Origin: Domibacillus sp.
GTDB lineage: Bacteria > Bacillota > Bacilli > Bacillales > Domibacillaceae
Direction of reading: 5' to 3'
DNA length: 11,526 nt
Assembly: GCA_031177795.1 (NCBI GenBank)
Contig: JAPSKG010000046.1
Coordinates: forward strand, 1 to 11,526
Below the pieces are notes generated by a model, which saw only the letters and a list, made by a program, of their open reading frames with translations, ran no database searches and was not told the DNA's origin. Numbering within the stretch: position 1 is the stretch's first letter; each line of letters starts with the position of its first letter. Position numbers and translations under genes: made by a program. Of this stretch, positions 6,183-11,526 are shown piece by piece.

Positions 6183-7139
6183 ATGAAAGAACTTTTGCTC
6201 GGCCTTTTAGCATCTGTTTTTTTCGCTGTCACTTTTATTTTAAACCGGTCCATGGAATTGTCTGGCGGAAGCTGGATGTGGAGTGCATCACTACGTTTTT
6301 TCTTTATGCTTCCTTTTTTTGTGGCCATTGCTGCTATGCGTGGAACGCTCCGTTCCTTGTTTGCTGAATTAAAACAAAGTCCGCTTGCCTGGGTTACCTG
6401 GAGTTTTTTCGGCTTTGTTTTATTTTATGCGCCTATTACATACGCAGCAGCATCCGGGCCGGGCTGGCTTGTCAGCGGAACATGGCAGTTAACAATTGTC
6501 GCCGGCGTTTTGTTAACTCCTCTGTTTACTGATACACAAAACGGCAAAAAAGTACGCAGAAAAATTCCTCTGGGTGCTCTCGCAATTTCTTGTGTGATCC
6601 TGGCAGGAGTGGCTTTTTTACAATTGGAGAAATCAAATGGACTAACCATGTCTGCGTTTTCCGTTGGAGTATTGCCCGTGCTTATTGCTGCTTTTGCTTA
6701 TCCGCTGGGCAATCGAAAAATGATGGAACTTTGCGGCGGGCGCCTTGATACTTTCACTCGGATTCTTGGAATGATTATTGCCAGCCTTCCATTTTGGATA
6801 GTGATTAGCTTTGCCGGGTGGCTAAACGCCGGGCCTCCTTCTTCGAGCCAGCTCGCCCAGACTTTTATTGTAGGTCTTTCATCCGGTGTGATTGCGACAA
6901 CTTTGTTTTTTATTGCCACAGACCGTTCCCGCAATAGCGACAGCAAGCTGGCTTCTGTGGAAGCAACACAGTCTGCCCAGGTGCTTTTTACTGTTATCGG
7001 TGAAGTGCTTTTATTTCACTCTCCACTTCCGGGCCCGCTGGCAACTGGCGGCATTGCTTTGATTGTTATTGGAATGATTTTGCATAGCTGGTACACAAAA
7101 AAGCAAAAGGAGCGTGCAGCACGTGAACATGTGGCATGA
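6183..7139 (+). CDS. EmrE/DMT-family multidrug-type exporter, ten membrane segments
   Basis: This 318-residue, very hydrophobic protein has about ten transmembrane helices in two halves, as in the drug/metabolite transporter superfamily. It is most like the Bacillus proteins named multidrug resistance efflux transporter family (PF13536 type). The N-terminus MKELLLGLLASVFFAVTFIL runs straight into helix 1. The C-terminal tail is short and basic (YTKKQKERAAREHVA). The start has AGAGGG 7 nt upstream. It is the first gene of a three-gene plus-strand operon, and its end overlaps the methyltransferase start by 17 nt. The substrate cannot be read from the sequence; a metabolite exporter is as likely as a drug pump. 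Confidence 0.8.
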   Translation: MKELLLGLLASVFFAVTFILNRSMELSGGSWMWSASLRFFFMLPFFVAIAAMRGTLRSLFAELKQSPLAWVTWSFFGFVLFYAPITYAAASGPGWLVSGTWQLTIVAGVLLTPLFTDTQNGKKVRRKIPLGALAISCVILAGVAFLQLEKSNGLTMSAFSVGVLPVLIAAFAYPLGNRKMMELCGGRLDTFTRILGMIIASLPFWIVISFAGWLNAGPPSSSQLAQTFIVGLSSGVIATTLFFIATDRSRNSDSKLASVEATQSAQVLFTVIGEVLLFHSPLPGPLATGGIALIVIGMILHSWYTKKQKERAAREHVA

Positions 7140-7722
7140 ACGATTTAAAGAACAAGAATATGTATACGGAAAAAACCCAAATAAGTTTATTCGCCAGGCT
7201 GCTTCTTTTATAAAGCAAAAAGGAAAAGTTCTATCCATTGCAGAAGGCGAAGGGCGAAATGCTGTTTTTTTGGCTGGCGAGAAATTTCAAGTAACAGCGT
7301 GGGATTACGCCCGTTCAGGCATTGAGAAAACTGAAAAACTGGCTGCAGAAAAAAACGTTGTGGTAAATGCAGAACTGCAGGATCTTGCTGAAGCCTGCTG
7401 GAGAGAAAACAGTTGGGACGCTGTGATCCACGTGTTTGGACATTTTCCAAAACCAGTATTTGACCGGACGATGGCTGGCATTAAAGCAGGAGTAAAACCG
7501 GGAGGAGTGTATATTGCTGAACTTTTTACCACTGACCAGCTTCGATTCCCATCAGGCGGACCGCGTACAGCAGAGCTTCTTTGTACACCGGAACAACTAT
7601 TAAAGGAGTTTACTGGCTGGTATAGTAAGCACTTTTTTTGCGGAGAAGCTGAGCGCAATGAAGGAAGGCTTCACCAGGGAACAAGCCATGTTATTCAATG
7701 TGTCTTCCAAAAGCCTGAGTGA
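7123..7722 (+). CDS. Class I SAM-dependent methyltransferase (small TehB-like type)
   Basis: This 199-residue cytosolic methyltransferase has motif I VLSIAEGEGRNAVFLA (36-51) as the SAM-binding loop, Asp61 at the end of beta-2 (TAWDYAR), and KPGG (125-128) before beta-5. The N-terminal MWHERFKEQEYVYGKNPN is characteristic of the small family annotated as class I SAM methyltransferase or tellurite-resistance-like. The acceptor is unknown. I choose GTG 7123 (MNMWHERF) because AAGGAG is 10 nt upstream; ATG 7129 is an alternative. It overlaps the exporter gene by 17 nt, implying coupled translation, and is 14 nt from the next gene. Confidence 0.8.
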   Translation: MNMWHERFKEQEYVYGKNPNKFIRQAASFIKQKGKVLSIAEGEGRNAVFLAGEKFQVTAWDYARSGIEKTEKLAAEKNVVVNAELQDLAEACWRENSWDAVIHVFGHFPKPVFDRTMAGIKAGVKPGGVYIAELFTTDQLRFPSGGPRTAELLCTPEQLLKEFTGWYSKHFFCGEAERNEGRLHQGTSHVIQCVFQKPE

Positions 7723-7736
7723 AAGGATGAGGGAAA

Positions 7737-8297
7737 GTGAGTGTACCGCCCCAGCCCGATAAATTGATTGGCTTTAACATACGGAAAGTGCATTTTCAAG
7801 CATTCATACTTACATTAGCTGCTATATTAGCCGGCTTTGTTTTTTTGATTATCTTTCATTCTAAAATCAGCTTTTCATTTTCAATATGGTCTTTTACCGG
7901 TGCGGTAATACTGTATATTCTATTAATTGTTTTGCATGAAGCTTTTCATTTACTCGGATTTGTTATATGGGGAAAGTGCCAAAAAGCAGATTTGATTTAC
8001 GGGATAAATAGTGAGCTTGGTGTAGCTTATGCTGGAACAAAAAAAACACTCTCCGTTAAAGCGATGAGAAAAGCTTTAATGCTGCCTTTTTGGATCACTG
8101 GCCTGCTTCCTTTTTTGATAGGCATCTGGCTTAATAGCAAAAGCTTAATGATTGTTTCTTCTTTTTTAATTGGAGGTGCCGCCGGTGACTTTTCTATGTA
8201 TTTCCAATTGCGAAAACTGCCCAAAAGCGCGTTTATTTTAGATGATGCAACAAAGCCCATCCTTTACGTATACAATAAAAAGCCTGAACAAAAATGA
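7737..8297 (+). CDS. DUF3267 membrane protein with HExxH metalloprotease-like motif
   Basis: This 186-residue membrane protein has about four hydrophobic segments. HEAFH (67-71) lies inside the second one (LHEAFHLLGFVIWG), and a later GGAAGDFSMY carries Asp151. HExxH plus a distant Asp in a membrane helix is the layout of DUF3267 and resembles site-2-protease-like zinc proteases, but protease activity has not been shown as far as I know. It starts at GTG 7737 with AAAGGAT 8 nt upstream. It is the last gene of the exporter-methyltransferase operon, and a strong terminator overlaps its stop codon. Confidence 0.8.
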   Translation: MSVPPQPDKLIGFNIRKVHFQAFILTLAAILAGFVFLIIFHSKISFSFSIWSFTGAVILYILLIVLHEAFHLLGFVIWGKCQKADLIYGINSELGVAYAGTKKTLSVKAMRKALMLPFWITGLLPFLIGIWLNSKSLMIVSSFLIGGAAGDFSMYFQLRKLPKSAFILDDATKPILYVYNKKPEQK

Positions 8298-8330
8298 AAA
8301 GAAATTTCCATTTTTGTCCAGGCTTTATTT
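8274..8330. terminator. Bidirectional terminator between convergent genes
   Basis: A long hairpin, AAAGCCTG + ACAAAAATG (8279-8296), pairs with CATTTTTGT + CAGGCTTT (8309-8326). It has one A/C mismatch and a 12-nt loop. On the plus strand TTTATTTG follows, ending the exporter operon. On the minus strand a TTTTTA run (8281..8276) ends the TerC gene. It overlaps the last codons of the DUF3267 gene. Confidence 0.9.
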
Positions 8331-8335
8331 GTTAA

Positions 8336-9034
8336 TTAAAGAACGTTTTGTTCCAATTCGCTTTTGTTTTTCTCACGCTCTACTTTTTTCTGCTTCAAGT
8401 TGCCTGCAAGAAGAATCAATGCAACAACAGCAGCTTCAAATCCGTATTTTACAAAAGAGCTTTCAAAGTACCCGCTTAAAAATGGTTCTCCCACAATCAT
8501 TTTCGAAGCAGTCCAGCCTAAAATAGCTGATCCCAATGTAATAATAGCTGGATATTTCTCAATAAGTTTAAGGATAATCGTACTTCCCCACATAACAACT
8601 GGGATAGAAACAATCAAGCCGATAACAACAAGTGAAAAGTCTCCGTGAGAAGCCCCGGCAACAGCTAAAACATTGTCAAGCCCCATAAGTGCATCGGCAA
8701 TGATAATTGTTTTAATAGCCGCCCAAACAGAATCTGCCGCTTTCACGTCATGTTCTTCTTCCTCAACCAATAATTTATAAGCAATCCAGACAAGCAGAAC
8801 TCCACCGATTAAATGCAAGCCCGGTACTTTAAGAAGATAAACAACCAGCAATGTTGCAATAACCCGAATAACAATTGCTCCAATTGCTCCCCAAAGAATT
8901 ACTTTTTTCTGGGATTCTTTCGGAAGCTTTCTTGCTGCGAGACCAATTAAAATTGCATTGTCACCGGCAAGAACCAAATCAATCATAATAATAGAAAAAA
9001 GTGCAGCTAAATATTCACCTGACAAAAATTCCAT
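8336..9034 (-). CDS. TerC-family integral membrane protein, probable Mn2+ exporter
   Basis: This 232-residue protein has about seven membrane helices. The paired acidic TerC motifs are DLVLAGDNAI (Asp19, Asp25) and DALMGLDNVL (Asp114, Asp120), related by internal duplication and thought to bind the metal. An acidic-His loop EEEEHD (91-96) may be cytoplasmic, and the tail is charged. B. subtilis relatives (YjbE, YkoY, YceF) act in manganese efflux or loading of secreted metalloenzymes. I did not assign a paralogue, though the sequence looks closest to YjbE. The start at 9034 has AAAGGAGGT 6 nt upstream. The manganese riboswitch in its leader strongly supports a role in Mn2+ rather than tellurite. 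Confidence 0.9.
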   Translation of the reverse strand: MEFLSGEYLAALFSIIMIDLVLAGDNAILIGLAARKLPKESQKKVILWGAIGAIVIRVIATLLVVYLLKVPGLHLIGGVLLVWIAYKLLVEEEEHDVKAADSVWAAIKTIIIADALMGLDNVLAVAGASHGDFSLVVIGLIVSIPVVMWGSTIILKLIEKYPAIITLGSAILGWTASKMIVGEPFLSGYFESSFVKYGFEAAVVALILLAGNLKQKKVEREKNKSELEQNVL

Positions 9035-9059
9035 GTAACAACCTCCTTTGTTTTCAAAC

Positions 9060-9098
9060 AAAAATAAAGAGACCTCTGCCATAAATGGCAAAGGTCTC
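9060..9098 (-). terminator. Terminator of the manganese riboswitch expression platform
   Basis: GAGACCTTTGCCA / TGGCAGAGGTCTC (9098..9086 and 9081..9069) has loop TTTA and one T-G wobble. It is followed by TTTATTTTTG on the minus strand, just before the TerC ribosome site. Its 5' arm contains CCTTT (9094..9090), which is also the natural P1 partner of AAAGG (9191..9187). Aptamer closing and terminator formation are therefore mutually exclusive, as expected for a Mn2+-activated switch. Confidence 0.88.
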
Positions 9099-9203
9099 GC
9101 TGAACACTAATAATTAGGTCAATAAAGCCGGTGGATTTATTCCACGTCATGACGACTTTATTTCAGGATATTCCTGACGCTACTCCCCTTTACGGGATAA
9201 AGG
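9090..9203 (-). promoter_or_regulatory. Manganese-sensing yybP-ykoY riboswitch
   Basis: On the minus strand AAAGGGGAGTAGCG (9191..9178) and ACCGGCTTTATTGACC carry the conserved loop sequences of the yybP-ykoY class. TCAGG/CCTGA forms the first arm, AATAAAG/CTTTATT the long second arm with TGGA/TCCA at its tip, and CTAAT/ATTAG a short third arm. AGACCTTT closes P1. The order matches the B. subtilis ykoY leader as I remember it. A competing hairpin, CCTTTA-TCCCG-TAAAGG (9203..9187), would hide the 5' strand of P1. The class binds Mn2+ and usually turns expression on. Confidence 0.93.
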
Positions 9204-9265
9204 AATATGAAATTGTATGGCCGTTACCCTTTTTAAAAAAAGAGATGATTACTCTCGGCTATTTG

Positions 9266-9294
9266 ATTATAGCAGGGTGTATATGAAATGAAAA
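9266..9294 (-). promoter_or_regulatory. Sigma-A-type promoter of the TerC transcript
   Basis: On the minus strand TTTTCA (9294..9289), a 17-nt spacer and a perfect TATAAT (9271..9266) fit a vegetative promoter. Transcription would begin near 9259, giving a leader of about 225 nt that contains the whole riboswitch. The stretch between this promoter and the gsiB terminator (about 9295-9345) shows nothing else. Confidence 0.7.
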
Positions 9295-9345
9295 GCGAAA
9301 TTTGAAAGCTTTGTAAATTAAATTTAGCAATTTTAAAATAAGGCG

Positions 9346-9386
9346 CCAAAAAGAACCGCCTTTATCAAAGGATAAAGGCGGTTCTT
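9346..9386 (-). terminator. Terminator of gsiB
   Basis: A perfect 16-bp hairpin has arms at 9351-9366 and 9371-9386 and loop CTTT on the minus strand, followed there by a short T run. It lies 32 nt after the gsiB stop codon and isolates gsiB from the TerC promoter. Confidence 0.9.
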
Positions 9387-9418
9387 GTTTATCATTTTAA
9401 GAAGCCAACATGTTGTTA

Positions 9419-9817
9419 TTAGTCTTCATCATCATTGTTATTGTTGCGGGCTTGTCCGCCTTTTTCACCGATTTCCTGGTAAAATTCTTTACCATGGCTT
9501 TCAGCTGTGGCTTCGCCGCCTTTTTGGCCGATTTCCTGGTAAAATTCTTTACCGTGGCTTTCAGCTGTGGCTTCGCCGCCTTTTTTACCGATTTCCTGAT
9601 AAAACTCTTTATCATGGCTTTCAGCTGTGGCTTCGCCGCCTTTTTGGCCGATTTCCTGGTAAAACTCTTTATCATGGTTTTCAGCTGTGGCTTCGCCACC
9701 TTTTTTACCGATTTCCTGGTAAAACTCTTTATCATGATTTTTAGCTGTAGCTTCGCCGCCTTTACGGCCTCTTTCTTCCATGCTCATTTTTTCATCATTA
9801 TTGTTGTTTTTTGCCAT
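9419..9817 (-). CDS. gsiB: GsiB-like general stress protein with KGG repeats
   Basis: This 132-residue, very hydrophilic protein is built of five roughly 20-residue repeats of the form KGGEATAxxHxKEFYQEIGx. Asn/Asp-rich ends (MAKNNNNDEKM, NNNNDDED) flank the repeats. It matches B. subtilis GsiB (about 123 residues, same repeat), a glucose-starvation and sigma-B stress protein resembling plant LEA group 1 hydrophilins; its biochemical job is unknown. The start ATG 9817 has AAAGGAGG 9 nt upstream. A sigma-B-like promoter lies 42-66 nt before the start, and a strong terminator follows the gene. There are no cysteines, no membrane segments and no signal peptide. Confidence 0.95.
   Translation of the reverse strand: MAKNNNNDEKMSMEERGRKGGEATAKNHDKEFYQEIGKKGGEATAENHDKEFYQEIGQKGGEATAESHDKEFYQEIGKKGGEATAESHGKEFYQEIGQKGGEATAESHGKEFYQEIGEKGGQARNNNNDDED
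9461..9760. repeat. 60-bp tandem repeats inside gsiB
   Basis: Five near-identical 60-bp units in frame each encode one KGG unit. The core GCTTTCAGCTGTGGCTTCGCC recurs with few changes. The linker codon at the unit junction alternates Lys, Gln, Lys, Gln (GGTAAAAAAGG versus GGCCAAAAAGG) before a final Glu. The unit at the gene's 5' end (plus-strand positions 9721-9760) is the most diverged. Confidence 0.9.
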
Positions 9818-9858
9818 AAAGCAATTCCTCCTTTAATGATTTCTGCTACACTCATTCT

Positions 9859-9883
9859 TTTCCCGCTCTTTTCTTTCCTAAAC
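9859..9883 (-). promoter_or_regulatory. Sigma-B-type promoter of gsiB
   Basis: On the minus strand GTTTAG (9883..9878), 13 nt, GGGAAA (9864..9859) fits the sigma-B consensus GTTTaa-N12-15-GGGwAw closely. This agrees with the known sigma-B control of gsiB in B. subtilis. Confidence 0.78.
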
Positions 9884-9930
9884 CCTTTTCACAACATCAG
9901 TAAAAAAGGCCTAACCACCAAAGAAAAACC

Positions 9931-9949
9931 AAGTTTTCTTAAAAAACTT
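9931..9949 (-). terminator. Weak AT-rich hairpin after the nuclease gene, possible terminator
   Basis: AAGTTTT-CTTAA-AAAACTT is a 7-bp inverted repeat 30 nt after the nuclease stop, followed on the minus strand by GGTTTTTC. The stem is AT-only except for one pair and the T run is short, so some nuclease transcripts may read into gsiB. Another tiny palindrome (ACAACTTAGTTGT) overlaps the nuclease stop. Confidence 0.35.
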
Positions 9950-9978
9950 TTGTTTTATGGAAGCATCAACTGGACAAC

Positions 9979-10662
9979 TTAGTTGTTTCCTTCTTTATTT
10001 GGTTGAAATCCCCGATCCGTTACATAACCTTCCATCGACCAAATGCCAATTTCTTTGTTTTTTGCAACACTTTGCTTTTCTTCAAATTCAGAAAGGTACC
10101 TTGTATTTGGCGGATATACATAAGCAACCCGCGCTAGTCCTTCTTCTAAAAGTGTTTCTTGAACGCTTTTTCCGTCTGCATACACATAAACCAAAATACG
10201 CTGATATTTATCCAGTCTTTGCCCTACATCAAACTCAAGAGTAATTTCACTGTTTTGGAGAAGCGCTGCTGTTCTTTTTTTTGCTTCATCCCCAAGCGGC
10301 TGTTTGCCAAGCTGAGGATGACGTGTTTCCGGCGTATCGATTAATAAAAAGCGTGCACTAAATTGTTCCGGCACCCCATCTCCATTTGCATCAAAAGCAA
10401 ATACAGCTGTATCGCCGTCTACCGGACGAACTAGTTCTGCAGGGAAAGGGGCAGTTGTCCCGTTTGTTTTTAAAAGGCTGTCTGACTTTTTGCCCGATAA
10501 TTCATTGTCTTTATTTTTCTCACTTTCGTCCTGCTTTTCTTTTTCAATGGCTGTTAGCACTTTTTCTGCTGTTTGAAGAGCAGAGTCTACTTCTTCCAGA
10601 GTGCAAGCCGACAGCATGATGCTGCAGGCGGTTAAAAACGCTGCAAGCAATTGTTTTTCCAT
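9979..10662 (-). CDS. Thermonuclease-family (SNase) lipoprotein nuclease
   Basis: This 227-residue surface nuclease begins with a lipoprotein signal, MEKQLLAAFLTACSIMLSAC (Cys20). A charged low-complexity linker (about 25-68) is followed by the SNase domain (about 75-215). Active-site residues of staphylococcal nuclease are present: Asp84 in VDGDT, Arg104, Asp109 and Glu112 in RFLLIDTPET, and Arg155 in YQRILVYVYADG. Between the first Asp and Arg104 the loop is six residues longer than in staphylococcal nuclease and contains DANGDG (91-96), an EF-hand-like calcium motif. The start has GGAGC 7 nt upstream. It is close to B. subtilis YncB in type. Only 43 nt separate the start from the upstream terminator, so its promoter is unclear. 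Confidence 0.9.
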   Translation of the reverse strand: MEKQLLAAFLTACSIMLSACTLEEVDSALQTAEKVLTAIEKEKQDESEKNKDNELSGKKSDSLLKTNGTTAPFPAELVRPVDGDTAVFAFDANGDGVPEQFSARFLLIDTPETRHPQLGKQPLGDEAKKRTAALLQNSEITLEFDVGQRLDKYQRILVYVYADGKSVQETLLEEGLARVAYVYPPNTRYLSEFEEKQSVAKNKEIGIWSMEGYVTDRGFQPNKEGNN

Positions 10663-10705
10663 TTTTTCAGCTCCATTTCTTAGAGGATTAGTTTTTGTTT
10701 ACCAC

Positions 10706-10743
10706 AAAAAAAACTGCCTCCTCTTATTGGAGACAGTTTTTTT
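10706..10743 (-). terminator. Terminator of the 132-aa hypothetical gene
   Basis: On the minus strand AAACTGTCTCC / GGAGGCAGTTT (one A/C-type mismatch, 7-nt loop) is followed by eight T (10713..10706). It overlaps the stop codon of the gene it ends. The A/T flanks are symmetric. Confidence 0.85.
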
Positions 10744-11140
10744 ATTTTATAGAAGCAGCTTCATCTACATAATCGGCAATCACGGGCACCGATAGGAGCA
10801 AATTACTTGTTTTCAAACTGTTTCTCACATATTCAAGTTTGCTTCCATCGCTTGCATACGGATGAATTCCTAATACATTGTTAATATAAAGAATTCCTTT
10901 GTTTGTAATCATCGGCATAATTAAGCGGCCTTCTGTTTCATCGTAACGCCGGATTTTTTCCAGTCCATTTACGAGCCCCTTGTCAAACAATTGATTCATG
11001 GCAATTTCGTAAACCGCGGGTTCCATATTTTCGCTGATCCGCTCATGGAGCGCATACATTACATGCGGATTGTTTTCCAGGTAATATTGTACATAATACG
11101 CGAGAAGCACTTGTTCGTGTACGGGTAGTTTTTTCGCCAC
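10742..11140 (-). CDS. Hypothetical 132-aa protein, helical, possibly winged-helix-like
   Basis: I do not recognise this family. The protein reads as a soluble, mostly helical N-terminal half (HEQVLLAYYVQYYLENNPHV, then HERISENMEPAVYEIAMNQL). FDKGLVNGLEKIRRYDETEG and MITNKGILYINNVLGI follow, an arrangement of helix, helix, beta-hairpin and NKGxxY helix reminiscent of small winged-helix proteins such as YjcQ. The C-terminus is a mixed helix. There is no signal peptide or membrane segment. GTG 11140 is preferred over GTG 11146 because AGGAGG (11153..11148) then lies 7 nt upstream; the latter would abut it. The gene is monocistronic, with its own promoter candidate and terminator. Confidence 0.8.
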   Translation of the reverse strand: MAKKLPVHEQVLLAYYVQYYLENNPHVMYALHERISENMEPAVYEIAMNQLFDKGLVNGLEKIRRYDETEGRLIMPMITNKGILYINNVLGIHPYASDGSKLEYVRNSLKTSNLLLSVPVIADYVDEAASIK

Positions 11141-11172
11141 ATTCACTCCTCCTTTTTTATTGCTATCTTCTT

Positions 11173-11203
11173 ATTATACATTATGGGCTTATACTTCTGC
11201 CAA
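11173..11203 (-). promoter_or_regulatory. Candidate promoter of the hypothetical gene
   Basis: On the minus strand TTGGCA (11203..11198), 19 nt, TATAAT (11178..11173). The -10 is perfect and the -35 matches 5 of 6, but the spacer is 2 nt longer than ideal. The ribosome site follows about 20 nt downstream. The rest of 11204-11350 is AT-rich without a clear plus-strand promoter. Confidence 0.5.
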
Positions 11204-11360
11204 TTCGTGATTAAGTAAAAAAGAAATGTTTTTAATCCCTTTTTTATAAATCTCTTGCATAAAAAGGAATGTTTACATACATAAATCATGATTTCTTTAT
11301 TTGAGCATATAACGGTAGTAAGAAAAGAATTTTCCATTTTGTTTTAAAAAGGTGATGCTG

Positions 11361-11526
11361 GTGGTTCTCATCCCGTTTTTTTTCTTTTTTTCTTTTCCAG
11401 CCCGCTTTACGTTTAAACAAAAGAGCCAGGCTTACATTAATGTGCCTGTTGCAACACTCTGGAAAAAACCAGGAAAAAAAAGAACCATAGACCGCCATGT
11501 GCTGTTTACGCCAGTTGATATGAATG
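11361..11526 (+). CDS. N-terminus of a probable NlpC/P60 cell-wall peptidase (YkfC-like), cut by the window end
   Basis: The open frame runs to the window edge. A hydrophobic start (VVLIPFFFFFSFPARF) resembles a signal peptide or anchor. AYINVPVATLWKKPGKKRTI and DRHVLFTPVDMN follow. The xINVPVATLWxxPxxxRxxD pattern is that of the first SH3b domain of Bacillus YkfC/YgiM-type gamma-D-glutamyl-L-diamino-acid endopeptidases, which trim cell-wall peptides. The catalytic Cys/His domain is outside the window. The start is ambiguous: GTG 11361 lies 8 nt after the GG of AAAGGTGAT and fits best, while ATG 11355 overlaps that site. No stop codon occurs in frame from 11322 on. Confidence 0.6.
   Translation, partial: MVLIPFFFFFSFPARFTFKQKSQAYINVPVATLWKKPGKKRTIDRHVLFTPVDMN

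Noticed and set aside
8336..9034. Tellurite-resistance function for the TerC protein together with the TehB-like methyltransferase
   Set aside because: The family name is historical. The manganese riboswitch points to Mn2+, and the methyltransferase is in a separate convergent operon with no tellurite-specific marker.
9240..9260. GAGAG-TAATCAT-CTCTTTTTTT in the TerC leader as an early terminator
   Set aside because: The stem is only four to five pairs, too weak to call. It may be a minor pause site.
9461..9760. CRISPR-like regular array
   Set aside because: The 60-bp units are contiguous coding repeats without unique spacers.
9385..9982. Long plus-strand open frames with regular repeats across gsiB
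   Set aside because: They are the antisense shadow of the gsiB repeats. The gsiB strand has an AGGAGG site, a sigma-B-like promoter, a terminator and clear homology.
11143..11498. Minus-strand open frames upstream of the hypothetical gene
   Set aside because: They have no ribosome sites or family features and overlap the promoter and the plus-strand peptidase start.

Overview
The window looks like an ordinary chromosomal stretch of a Gram-positive endospore-former of the Bacillaceae. The base composition is AT-leaning and the ribosome binding sites are strong AGGAGG types. The riboswitches are classic Bacillus ones (TPP and yybP-ykoY). There is a GsiB-type general-stress protein behind a sigma-B-like promoter, plus TenA/ThiXYZ/YlmB-type thiamine salvage genes. 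I see no mobile elements, tRNAs, rRNAs or CRISPR. Both window edges cut through genes: a cytochrome P450 of the CypC type on the left (minus strand) and an NlpC/P60-type cell-wall peptidase on the right (plus strand).

Layout. 1-119 (-): N-terminus of a CypC-like fatty-acid P450, with a possible Fur-like box about 185 bp upstream. 361-5087 (-): one compact thiamine-precursor salvage operon, read as promoter, TPP riboswitch with a transcription terminator, ylmB-like deformylase, tenA, thiZ (ATPase), thiX (permease), thiY (lipoprotein), terminator. The genes abut or overlap (TAAATG, an 8-nt overlap and two ATGA overlaps), so they are probably translationally coupled. 5080-6072 (-): a cysteine-free, zinc-independent alcohol dehydrogenase/quinone-reductase-like enzyme. 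6183-8297 (+): a divergent three-gene operon of a drug/metabolite exporter, a SAM methyltransferase and a DUF3267 membrane protein with HEAFH. 8336-9294 (-): a TerC-family membrane protein behind a manganese (yybP-ykoY) riboswitch with its own promoter and terminator. 9346-9883 (-): gsiB with 60-bp internal repeats and a sigma-B-like promoter. 9979-10662 (-): a lipoprotein nuclease of the thermonuclease family. 10742-11140 (-): an unrecognised 132-aa protein. 11361-end (+): the truncated peptidase.

How the parts work together. The thiamine block reads as a complete import-and-salvage route. ThiXYZ imports formylaminopyrimidine made from degraded thiamine, the YlmB-like enzyme removes the formyl group, and TenA hydrolyses the aminopyrimidine to HMP, which feeds thiamine synthesis. 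TPP shuts the whole set off through the leader. The TerC gene is wired to Mn2+ through its leader and is most likely a manganese efflux or metalation protein.

I did not find a convincing previously undescribed system. The items most worth a second look are the two edge genes, the Fur-like box, the visible switching helices in both riboswitches, the alternating repeat types in gsiB, the DxNxDG insertion in the nuclease and the unassigned 132-aa protein.
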